Shown here piece by piece: positions 15,852 through 22,480 of a stretch of DNA of 26,062 nucleotides. The notes under the pieces are model-generated. The model was not told where the DNA came from, made no database searches, and saw only the letters and a list, made by a program, of their open reading frames with translations. The position numbers were made by a program, and so were the translations under genes. The stretch's first letter is position 1; each line of letters begins with the position of its first letter. Origin of the DNA: Candidatus Krumholzibacteriota bacterium (GTDB lineage Bacteria > Krumholzibacteriota > Krumholzibacteriia > Krumholzibacteriales > Krumholzibacteriaceae); assembly GCA_030613345.1 (NCBI GenBank), contig JAUWMD010000004.1, positions 1 to 26,062 of the forward strand, in the 5' to 3' direction.

Positions 15852-17030
15852 ATGGCTGGCAGAAGGGCGAAAAAGAAAACGACCAGGAGGAAAAAACGCG
15901 CCGGAGCCGGGCTCGGGCGGCTGGCGCTCGTGCTCGCCGCCGCGGCTATCGTCTTTTTCGCGATGGTCAAGTATGCCGACACGCCCCGCGGAAGGATCCT
16001 CATCCTCGATCTCGGATTCGACAGATACTACGCCGAGATCCAGTCCGGCCTCGGCGAGCTGATAGTGAAGGGAGCGGCGGAGGCGGGAATGCCCGCAGCG
16101 GCGATAGCCCTCTCGACCGAAGACGATCCGGGGCAGCCGGGCCCTGTAGCCCGCATCAAGGGTGAACTGCCAGCCGAACGCTCGCTCCTGCAGCTCAACG
16201 TCGCAATCGACAGGGCCCTCGGCGGGAGCGGCGGACGCGTGCGCAAGTGCGTCGAGAAACAGGGCGGCCGCCTCATCGAGATGGAGATAGGAACGCGGCG
16301 CACCGTTACCCACAGATGCGTATTCAGGATCGGCAGGAAGACTTCGAGGGAGAAGAGCGGGCCGACCGGTCCCGTCATCGCCGTGATAGTCGATGACTTC
16401 GGATATTTCAACAACAGGCTCGTCAGGGAATTCCTCGCGCTCGAGGTGCCGTTCACCGTCTCGGTAATACCGGGGCTGAAGCATTCGGAGAAGATCTGCC
16501 GGCAGGCGAGGGAGGCGGGCAAGGAAGTGATCTGCCACCTGCCGATGGAGCCTGAGAAGGACGGCAGCGACCAGGGCGACATCCCCCTCGTGAGAACGGA
16601 GATGAGCGGCCGGGAGATAGAGAAGATAGTCGAGAAGGCGCTCGAGTCGACGCCCGGCGTGATAGGCATGAACAACCACATGGGATCGAAGGCGACGGCG
16701 GACATGCGCGTGATGAACTCGGTGATGAAGGTCTGCCGCAGAAAGAGACTCTTCTTCGTCGACAGCTACACGACGTCGAAGTCGGTGACCGCCGAGGCGG
16801 CGGAGAAGGCGGGCGTGAAGACCCTGCGAAACGATCTCTTCCTCGACAACAGGGGGGAGGACGTCAGGGAGAATATGCGGAAGATCATATCAATCGCCTC
16901 GCGCAGGGGAAAGGTTACGGCTATAATGCATGTACGGAGGGGGAACGCCGATCATCTCCGGTGGCTCGCCGAAGAGGCGGAGAGAGAAGGAGTAAGGATA
17001 ATAAGGCTTTCGGATATGATGGGGAGCTGA
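15852..17030 (+). CDS. Divergent polysaccharide deacetylase (YibQ/DUF610 family), membrane-anchored
   Basis: A 392-residue protein with a very basic N-terminus (MAGRRAKKKTTRRKK) and one membrane segment (about 22-40), so probably anchored with its bulk in the periplasm. A linker region of about 130 residues precedes the NodB-like barrel: VIAVIVDDFGYFNNRLV, ICHLPMEP, GVIGMNNHMGSKAT, LFFVDSYTT and a late HVRRGNADHLRWL. The DD, NNHMGS and DS motifs are those of the divergent polysaccharide deacetylase family (Pfam PF04748). The substrate is unknown; a cell-envelope glycan is expected. In E. coli its homolog yibQ is the immediate neighbour of envC. Here both are in the window, about 10 kb apart. 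GGAG at 15834 is rather far from the ATG, so the start is moderately certain. Confidence 0.88.
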   Translation: MAGRRAKKKTTRRKKRAGAGLGRLALVLAAAAIVFFAMVKYADTPRGRILILDLGFDRYYAEIQSGLGELIVKGAAEAGMPAAAIALSTEDDPGQPGPVARIKGELPAERSLLQLNVAIDRALGGSGGRVRKCVEKQGGRLIEMEIGTRRTVTHRCVFRIGRKTSREKSGPTGPVIAVIVDDFGYFNNRLVREFLALEVPFTVSVIPGLKHSEKICRQAREAGKEVICHLPMEPEKDGSDQGDIPLVRTEMSGREIEKIVEKALESTPGVIGMNNHMGSKATADMRVMNSVMKVCRRKRLFFVDSYTTSKSVTAEAAEKAGVKTLRNDLFLDNRGEDVRENMRKIISIASRRGKVTAIMHVRRGNADHLRWLAEEAEREGVRIIRLSDMMGS

Positions 17031-17061
17031 TGCGTCCCCGCGATAAAAAGGGAGGTCAGGA

Positions 17062-17781
17062 GTGAACAGGCTGAGGCTGGGAGTCAACATCGATCATGTC
17101 GCCACCCTGAGGGAGGCGAGAAAGACGACCGAGCCCGATCCCGTTACCGCGGCGATGCTCGCCGAGATGGGAGGGGCCGACCAGGTGACCTTTCACCTGA
17201 GAGAGGACAGGCGGCACATACAGAACCGCGACGCGAGGCTGATCTGCGAGATGGCGCAGACGATGGTCAACCTCGAGATGGCAGCGACGCCGGCGATGCA
17301 GGAGATCGCACTGGCGATGAGCCCCGACTCGGTCACGCTCGTGCCGGAGAATCGCGAGGAGGTCACGACCGAGGGAGGCCTCAACCTGCTGAGGGAGGGC
17401 GAGAAATACGCTGCGACGGTGAAGACCCTGAAGGACGGCGGCATCAGGACCGCCGCGTTCATAGGGCCCGACCAGGCGCAGATAAAGGCGGCGGCGAAGC
17501 TCGGGTTCGACGCGATCGAGATACATACGGGCGAATACGCCAACACGTCGAGGCGGGGTCCGGGAGATACTCTGCGCGCCGTCCAGGACGCGGCGGCGGC
17601 GGGAAAGAAGTACAGGCTCCACGTGCACGCCGGGCACGGGCTCACCTATCACAACGTACACCTGATCGTGCTTATCCCCGAGATCGAGGAGTTGAACATC
17701 GGGCACAGCATCATCTCGCGGGCGGTCTTTGTCGGGATAGAGCAGGCCGTCTCCGAGATGGTCGGCCTGATGGTGAGGTAG
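17062..17781 (+). CDS. pdxJ: Pyridoxine 5'-phosphate synthase PdxJ
   Basis: The 239-residue TIM-barrel enzyme condenses 1-deoxy-D-xylulose 5-phosphate with the PdxA product to give pyridoxine 5'-phosphate. Family motifs run end to end: VNIDHVATLREAR (8-20), EPDPVTAAMLAEMGGAD, FHLREDRRHIQNRD, TLVPENREEVTTEGGL, FIGPD, EIHTGEYA, HAGHGLTYHNV and NIGHSIISRAVF. Length equals that of E. coli PdxJ. The GTG start has GGAGG (17051-17055) six bases upstream. It follows the deacetylase gene by 31 bases, so it may share that transcript. With pdxA at 2001 it indicates the DXP-dependent vitamin B6 route. Confidence 0.97.
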   Translation: MNRLRLGVNIDHVATLREARKTTEPDPVTAAMLAEMGGADQVTFHLREDRRHIQNRDARLICEMAQTMVNLEMAATPAMQEIALAMSPDSVTLVPENREEVTTEGGLNLLREGEKYAATVKTLKDGGIRTAAFIGPDQAQIKAAAKLGFDAIEIHTGEYANTSRRGPGDTLRAVQDAAAAGKKYRLHVHAGHGLTYHNVHLIVLIPEIEELNIGHSIISRAVFVGIEQAVSEMVGLMVR

Positions 17782-17804
17782 CGAAAAAATAAATAAAATA
17801 CTAC

Positions 17805-17844
17805 TCAAAGGGCCCGGCCGTTATGACGCGCACCGGGCCCTTGA
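17805..17844 (-). terminator. Hairpin between convergent pdxJ and ald, probable ald terminator
   Basis: A ten-pair stem AAGGGCCCGG (17808-17817) / CCGGGCCCTT (17833-17842) extends through one bulged A to TCA/TGA. On the minus strand it is followed by a T-rich tract (complement of 17782-17800), as a terminator for ald would need. On the plus strand the following bases are not T-rich, so its effect on pdxJ is less certain. Confidence 0.55.
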
Positions 17845-17887
17845 TCATCCTGCTTCGTCCTGTTCCACCGTCTCCTGAATGACAGCT

Positions 17888-19000
17888 CTATATGATCTCT
17901 TCGAGCGCCGTGTACTTTATCCTGAAGGCATGCGCCACGGCCGCGTCGGTCACTTCTCCGCGGAGCATGTTGACGCCCGTCCAGATCGTATTGTTGCCCT
18001 TGGCGGCCTTCTCCCAGCCCTTGTTGGCGATATCGAGTGCGTAGGGGAAGGTGGCGTTGGTCAGCGCGTAGGTCGAGGTGCGCGAGACGGCGCCCGGCAT
18101 GTTGGCAACAGCGTAGTGAATGACGCCGTCGACATCGTAGATCGGATTCGAATGAGTCGTCGGCTTGATCGTCTCGATGCAGCCGCCCTGGTCGACCGCC
18201 ACGTCGACGATCACTGAGCCCTGCTTCATCAGCTTGAGCATCCTGCGGGTGACGAGCTTCGGAGCCTTCGCGCCGGGGATCAGCACGGCGCCGATGACGA
18301 GGTCGGCCTTGGAGATCTCTTCGCGTATGTTCGCCGGGTTCGACATCAGCGTCGTCACGTTCGCGGGAAGGACATCGGCGAGATAGCGCAGCCGCTCGAG
18401 ATTGATATCGAGGATCGTAACGTTCGCGCCGAGGCCTGCGGCCATCTTCGCCGCGTGCGTCCCGACGACTCCGCCGCCGAGGATCGACACGTGCGCGGGG
18501 TCGACTCCCGGAACTCCGCCGAGCAGGATTCCGAGTCCGCCCATCGGGCGCTCGAGATACTTGGCGCCCTCCTGGACGGCCATCCGTCCGGCCACCTCGC
18601 TCATCGGGGTGAGCAGGGGAAGTGTGCCGTCGGAGCCTACCATCGTCTCGTACGCGATGCAGATCGCGCCGGTCTTGAGCAGGCCGTATGTGAGGGGCTT
18701 GTTCGCGGCGAAGTGGAAGTACGTGAAGAGGATCTGTTCCTCCTTCGACATCCTGATCTCGACGGGCTGGGGCTCCTTGACCTTGATGATCATGTCGGCC
18801 CTCTTCCAGATCTGGGCGGCCGAGCGGACGATCTGTGCGCCGGCCGCACGGTACTCGGCATCGCTGATGCCGCTGCCGATGCCTGCGCCCTTCTCTACAA
18901 GAACCCTGTGCCTGCGCCTGGCGAGTATCTCAGCGCCAACGGGAAGGAGGGCGACTCGATGCTCGTCCTTCTTGATTTCTTTAGGAACGCCGATAATCAT
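17888..19000 (-). CDS. ald: Alanine dehydrogenase
   Basis: The 370-residue NAD-dependent enzyme interconverts L-alanine with pyruvate and ammonia. From ATG 19000 it begins MIIGVPKEIKKDEHRVAL. The substrate-binding residues then fall at Arg15, Lys75 (KVKEP) and His96 (TYFHF), the numbering known in the family, which supports this start over GTG 19009. The Rossmann fold reads SILGGGVVGTHAAKMAAGLGANVTILD, followed by VIGAVLIPGAKAP and DVAVDQGGCIETIKPTTHSNP. Near the end, NMPGAVSRTSTYALTNATFPY is typical. It stands alone on the minus strand, with its own promoter and a terminator-like hairpin. It is divergent from the MATE gene. Confidence 0.97.
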   Translation of the reverse strand: MIIGVPKEIKKDEHRVALLPVGAEILARRRHRVLVEKGAGIGSGISDAEYRAAGAQIVRSAAQIWKRADMIIKVKEPQPVEIRMSKEEQILFTYFHFAANKPLTYGLLKTGAICIAYETMVGSDGTLPLLTPMSEVAGRMAVQEGAKYLERPMGGLGILLGGVPGVDPAHVSILGGGVVGTHAAKMAAGLGANVTILDINLERLRYLADVLPANVTTLMSNPANIREEISKADLVIGAVLIPGAKAPKLVTRRMLKLMKQGSVIVDVAVDQGGCIETIKPTTHSNPIYDVDGVIHYAVANMPGAVSRTSTYALTNATFPYALDIANKGWEKAAKGNNTIWTGVNMLRGEVTDAAVAHAFRIKYTALEEII

Positions 19001-19005
19001 CTGGT

Positions 19006-19013
19006 TCACCTCT
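19006..19013 (-). promoter_or_regulatory. Strong ribosome binding site that sets the ald start
   Basis: On the minus strand AGAGGTGA, close to a full anti-16S match, lies five bases before ATG 19000. GTG 19009 lies inside it, so cannot be its target. Confidence 0.8.
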
Positions 19014-19068
19014 GTTAAAGGTCCGGACCGCCGAAAATTGAGCTAACTGCCTCTGAGCGAGGAATAAT

Positions 19069-19097
19069 ATAATAAACCCCGGCCAGAAATGAAACAA
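19069..19097 (-). promoter_or_regulatory. Sigma70-like promoter of ald
   Basis: On the minus strand TTGTTT (19097-19092), a 17-base spacer and TATTAT (19074-19069, 5 of 6). The -10 region overlaps a TATAAT on the plus strand (19068-19073) that may serve the divergent MATE gene, though no good -35 for that direction is visible. The ald leader would be about 60 bases. Confidence 0.55.
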
Positions 19098-19123
19098 CCC
19101 CCAATTTGGAGAAACGGGGCCAG

Positions 19124-20503
19124 ATGAGAGACGACAGATCCGGGGCCGGCGGGAGCGGCCGCTGGAAGGCCGTGCTGACCGAGGGGCCGGTCGGCAGGAC
19201 CCTTCTGAGGCTCACCGTCCCGATGGTAGCCGGCATCCTCGGGATGGTCGCCTTTAACCTCACCGACACCTTCTTCGTAGGGCGGATCGGCACGACGGAG
19301 CTGGCCGCGCTGAGCTTCACCTTTCCCTTCGTGCTCGTCCTCGTGCGGTTCACGCTGGGACTGGGAATAGGCGCCTCGGCGCTGATCTCGAGGGCCGTCG
19401 GCAGGGGCGATGCCCACGCCGTCCGCAGGCTCACCACCGACAGCCTCAGCCTCGCGCTGCTCGTGGTCGTAATATTCGTCATCACCGGTTTTCTCACGAT
19501 GGACCCCGTCTTCAGGGCGCTCGGCGCGGCGGGAGACATACTGCGGATGGTGAAGACGTACATGTCGATCTGGCTCGCCGGCCTCCTCTTCGTCTTCTTC
19601 CCGATGGTCAGCAACAACGCGATCCGGGCCAACGGCGACATGAAGACACCCGCCCTTATCATGCTCACCGCCGTTGGCGCTAACATCATCCTCGACCCAC
19701 TCCTGATATTCGGCATCGGGCCCTTCCCGCGCCTCGGCCTGGCCGGCGCCGCGGTGGCGACGGTGCTGACAAGAGCGATCACCTTCACGCTTTCCTTCTA
19801 TATAGTCCATTTCAGGCTGAGGATGCTCACCTTCGAGAGGGTGCCCTTCAAAGAGGTGCTCGCCTCGTGGAAAAGGATCCTCTACATAGGCCTGCCGGCG
19901 GCGGCGACGAGGGTCATCATGCCGCTCGGGATAGGGGTGCTGACGGGCATGATCGCCGCGAGCGGTCCGAAGGCCGTTGCCGCTTTCGGGGTCGCAGTCA
20001 AGGTCGAGTTCTTCGCGATGGCAGTGATATTCGCCCTCTCGAGCGTGCTCGGCCCGTTCACCGGCCAGAACTGGGGCGCGGCGAGGAAGGGCAGGGTCGA
20101 CAGGGGGATCTCGCTGAGCAACAGGTTCGCCCTACTCTGGGGCATCGGCATGTTCGCCTTTCTTGCCGCTTTCGCCCGGCCGATCGCCTCGATATTCAGC
20201 AGTGACCCGGAGGTCATCTCTGTTATTGTCCTCTATACGAGGACCGTTGCGGCGGCCTACTGCCTGTTTGGAGTCTTCGTGATATCGTCACTCGTGCTCC
20301 ATGTACTGCACAGGCCGATACACGCCGCCCTCCTCGCCGCGGTGCAGACATTCGCGCTCACCGTGCCGATGGCCTGGGCGGGGATGAGGCTCGCCGGCAT
20401 GAAGGGGATATTCGCCGGGGTCGGCATCTCTTACGGACTCGCGGGGATCGCCGCCTGGCTCGTCCTCAGGAGGGTCCTTTCGAGGTTGGAGGAGAGGGGA
20501 TGA
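19124..20503 (+). CDS. MATE-family multidrug/metabolite exporter
   Basis: A 459-residue inner-membrane protein with about twelve hydrophobic segments in two similar halves, the usual size for MATE carriers driven by sodium or proton gradients. Typical phrases are LRLTVPMVAGILGMVAFNLTDTFFVGRIGTTELAALSFTFPF in the first helices, RLGLAGAAVATVLTR at the end of the first half, and GQNWGAARKGRV in the second half. The substrate cannot be told. ATG 19124 is chosen; GGGG at 19116-19119 is four bases upstream. TTG 19106 would add six residues and is less likely. The stop overlaps the start of a homocysteine S-methyltransferase gene, so the two are probably co-expressed. Confidence 0.9.
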   Translation: MRDDRSGAGGSGRWKAVLTEGPVGRTLLRLTVPMVAGILGMVAFNLTDTFFVGRIGTTELAALSFTFPFVLVLVRFTLGLGIGASALISRAVGRGDAHAVRRLTTDSLSLALLVVVIFVITGFLTMDPVFRALGAAGDILRMVKTYMSIWLAGLLFVFFPMVSNNAIRANGDMKTPALIMLTAVGANIILDPLLIFGIGPFPRLGLAGAAVATVLTRAITFTLSFYIVHFRLRMLTFERVPFKEVLASWKRILYIGLPAAATRVIMPLGIGVLTGMIAASGPKAVAAFGVAVKVEFFAMAVIFALSSVLGPFTGQNWGAARKGRVDRGISLSNRFALLWGIGMFAFLAAFARPIASIFSSDPEVISVIVLYTRTVAAAYCLFGVFVISSLVLHVLHRPIHAALLAAVQTFALTVPMAWAGMRLAGMKGIFAGVGISYGLAGIAAWLVLRRVLSRLEERG

Positions 20504-21438
20504 GAACTTTCGAAGCGGCCCTTATGAGGGAAGATGCGATCCTCGCAGAGGGAGCGGTGATCGAGCGGCTCCGCCGGCGCGGCGCCCTTCTCGACGAGCA
20601 TCTCCTCGCCGCCTCCCTCGTCCTCGAGGAAGAGGGACGGGAGATCCTCAGGGAGATCTACAGATCGTACATCGACGTCGCGGCGGAAACGGGCCTGTCG
20701 ATCATTATCCTCGCGCCGACGTGGAAGGCGGGCACCGGGCCGTGCGGCAGGACGGGGCTCGACATGGACATGGTCAATTCCGCGTGCGTCGGGTTCATCA
20801 GAGAGATCGCCTCTGAATATCCCCCGCTCGAGGGCAGGATATTCATCGGTGGGCTCATCGGCAGCAGGGGGGACGCCTACCGCCCCGACGAGGCTCTTCC
20901 CTCGGGCGAGGCGAGGCGGTACCACGCCCCCCAGATCGAGGCCCTCCGTGACGGCGGCGTCGATTTCGTAATGGCCTCGACCCTTCCCTCGGTCGAGGAA
21001 GCCTCGGGAATCGCTCTGGCCACCGGTGATGCCGGTGCTCCTCTCGTTGTGAGCTATGTCGCCAGGAGCGACGGGAGGGTCCTCGACGGCACATTTCTCG
21101 GCGAGGCGGTCGAGCGCATCGACTCGCTCGGCTGCGACCCGCCCCTGTTTCACATGGCCAACTGCATCCACCCCGCCAATTTCGCGCGCGCGCTAGGGCG
21201 AGGCGATAACGCCACGCTGGCCACCTCGGGAAGGCTTATAGGGCTCCAGGCGAACGCCTCCCGGCTCGACCCCGAAGAGCTCGACGGCCGCGAGGAGCTC
21301 GACGCCGACGACCCGGTCAGGTGGGCCGGCGCGATGGCGGCATTGCACGGAGAATTCGGTATAAAGGTTCTTGGAGGCTGCTGTGGCACCGATGAGACGT
21401 ATATCCGGCGGCTGGCGCAGTTCCTTGCGTATTGCTGA
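20500..21438 (+). CDS. Homocysteine S-methyltransferase family protein
   Basis: A 312-residue protein of the zinc-dependent homocysteine methyltransferase fold. The three zinc cysteines are visible in MANCIHP (Cys222) and GGCCGTD (Cys294, Cys295). The usual opening DGAMGT is replaced by AEGAVIE (16-22), so it is a divergent member. The middle contains APTWKAG, GLIGSRGDAYRPDEAL and HAPQIEALRDGGVDFVMASTLPS, typical for MmuM-like proteins. No cobalamin or folate domain is present, so the methyl donor may be S-methylmethionine, SAM or another small molecule. ATG 20500 overlaps the stop of the MATE gene by 4 bases; the exporter could move a related sulfur compound, which is inference. Confidence 0.87.
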   Translation: MRTFEAALMREDAILAEGAVIERLRRRGALLDEHLLAASLVLEEEGREILREIYRSYIDVAAETGLSIIILAPTWKAGTGPCGRTGLDMDMVNSACVGFIREIASEYPPLEGRIFIGGLIGSRGDAYRPDEALPSGEARRYHAPQIEALRDGGVDFVMASTLPSVEEASGIALATGDAGAPLVVSYVARSDGRVLDGTFLGEAVERIDSLGCDPPLFHMANCIHPANFARALGRGDNATLATSGRLIGLQANASRLDPEELDGREELDADDPVRWAGAMAALHGEFGIKVLGGCCGTDETYIRRLAQFLAYC

Positions 21439-21450
21439 CAATCTTTATGA

Positions 21451-21479
21451 TTTATTTTTTCCGGAAAAAGAGTTATAAT
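21451..21479 (+). promoter_or_regulatory. Promoter of the secreted HTSHG protein, with a palindrome in its spacer
   Basis: A perfect TATAAT (21474-21479) lies 17 bases after a weak TTTATT (21451-21456). The 14-base palindrome TTTTTCCGGAAAAA (21456-21469) fills most of the spacer and could be an operator. The leader of about 70 bases can fold with GGGGC (21502-21506) against GCCCC (21530-21534). Confidence 0.5.
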
Positions 21480-21552
21480 GCACCATTCTCAGGCTCATTA
21501 CGGGGCAGCTTGAGGCTGACGGGCTGATCGCCCCAAAGGATAGGAGCACGCA

Positions 21553-22467
21553 ATGAACTCGACAAACAAGAGCTTCTGTTTTGTTGCCGCTTTCCTCGCG
21601 GCGATATCGATCGCGGCATCGTCCGCCGGTGCATGGGAGGGCGAGGGGCCGCTGATAATCGATCATACCTGCACGGACCTCTCGAAGATACCGTCCGAGT
21701 GGATCGACTCGGCCAAAACGACCATGAGGTTTCATTATGCGCATACCTCTCACGGCAACCAGATACCGGCAGGGCTCAACATCCTGAAGGAGGGGGCGCC
21801 TCAGCTTGCCTACGCCATCGAGGACAACACCCTTCCGACAGCGACCGATGCGCTCTGTTTATTCAACGGACAGATAGTGGGGATCTATATAACGCCCCAT
21901 CACTTCTGGGTGAACCAGGCGGCGATGGACGAGACGAGAGCAACCCTTACCGCCAATCCCTCGATAAATATCTCCATGTTCGTCTGGTGCAGGGAGATGG
22001 ATCTCTATCAAGACGAATGGATATACGAAAGCGTGAGTGCGTACCTCGATTCGATACCTGTCCTCGAGGCGGAATTCCCCGACGTTACTTTCATATACGG
22101 CACGGGGAATGCGCAGGCAACCGGCGCTGTGGGTTATAACAGGTGGTATAATAACGAGCGGATAAGGGCGTTCTGCATCGAGAACGATAAGGTGCTGTAC
22201 GATTTCGCCGATCTTGACGCATGGTGGTACGACCCCGCCGCCGAGGCGTGGGATCATGCAACGTATGAGTATGACGGGAATATAATCCCGGTCGAGCATC
22301 CACATTTTTCCGGTGGCCAAGCCGGCCACACGACCTTCGAGAGCTGCGAGCAGAAGGCAAGGGCGATATGGTGGCTCGCCACGAGGCTCTCAGGCTGGGA
22401 CGGCACTTCGTCCGCCACGGAGGAAACGACCCTCGGCGGACTGAAGAAGCTCTTCCAGGACCGCTGA
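21553..22467 (+). CDS. Secreted protein of unknown function with HTSHG motif, possibly SGNH-hydrolase-like
   Basis: A 304-residue exported protein: signal peptide (about 1-27, cleavage near SAGA-W), then IIDHTCTDLSKIPSEWIDSAK. The sequence FHYAHTSHGNQI (60-71) follows, with IYGTGNAQ (181-188), a DFADLDAWWYDP segment, EHPHFSGGQAGHT (248-260) and the closing CEQKARAIWWLATRLSGWDG. I know similar proteins only as uncharacterised secreted proteins of environmental bacteria. A Ser in HTSHG near the N-terminus, a GxGN and a late Asp/His region match the block order of SGNH/GDSL esterases, but spacing differs and this is inference. AGGAG (21542-21546) is six bases before the ATG. It has its own promoter, and its base composition looks more AT-rich than its neighbours, so transfer is possible. 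Confidence 0.7.
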   Translation: MNSTNKSFCFVAAFLAAISIAASSAGAWEGEGPLIIDHTCTDLSKIPSEWIDSAKTTMRFHYAHTSHGNQIPAGLNILKEGAPQLAYAIEDNTLPTATDALCLFNGQIVGIYITPHHFWVNQAAMDETRATLTANPSINISMFVWCREMDLYQDEWIYESVSAYLDSIPVLEAEFPDVTFIYGTGNAQATGAVGYNRWYNNERIRAFCIENDKVLYDFADLDAWWYDPAAEAWDHATYEYDGNIIPVEHPHFSGGQAGHTTFESCEQKARAIWWLATRLSGWDGTSSATEETTLGGLKKLFQDR

Positions 22468-22468
22468 T

Positions 22469-22480
22469 ATCGCGCGCGAT
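22469..22480. other. Palindrome between convergent stop codons
   Basis: ATCGCGCGCGAT is a perfect 12-base palindrome in the 12-base gap between the secreted-protein gene and ligA. No T-tract follows on either strand, so a terminator role is doubtful. It may simply be chance in GC-rich DNA. Confidence 0.3.

Noticed and set aside
19106..19123. TTG 19106 as the MATE start
   Set aside because: It adds a short hydrophilic extension, and the apparent GGAG would overlap that codon. ATG 19124 is a better fit.
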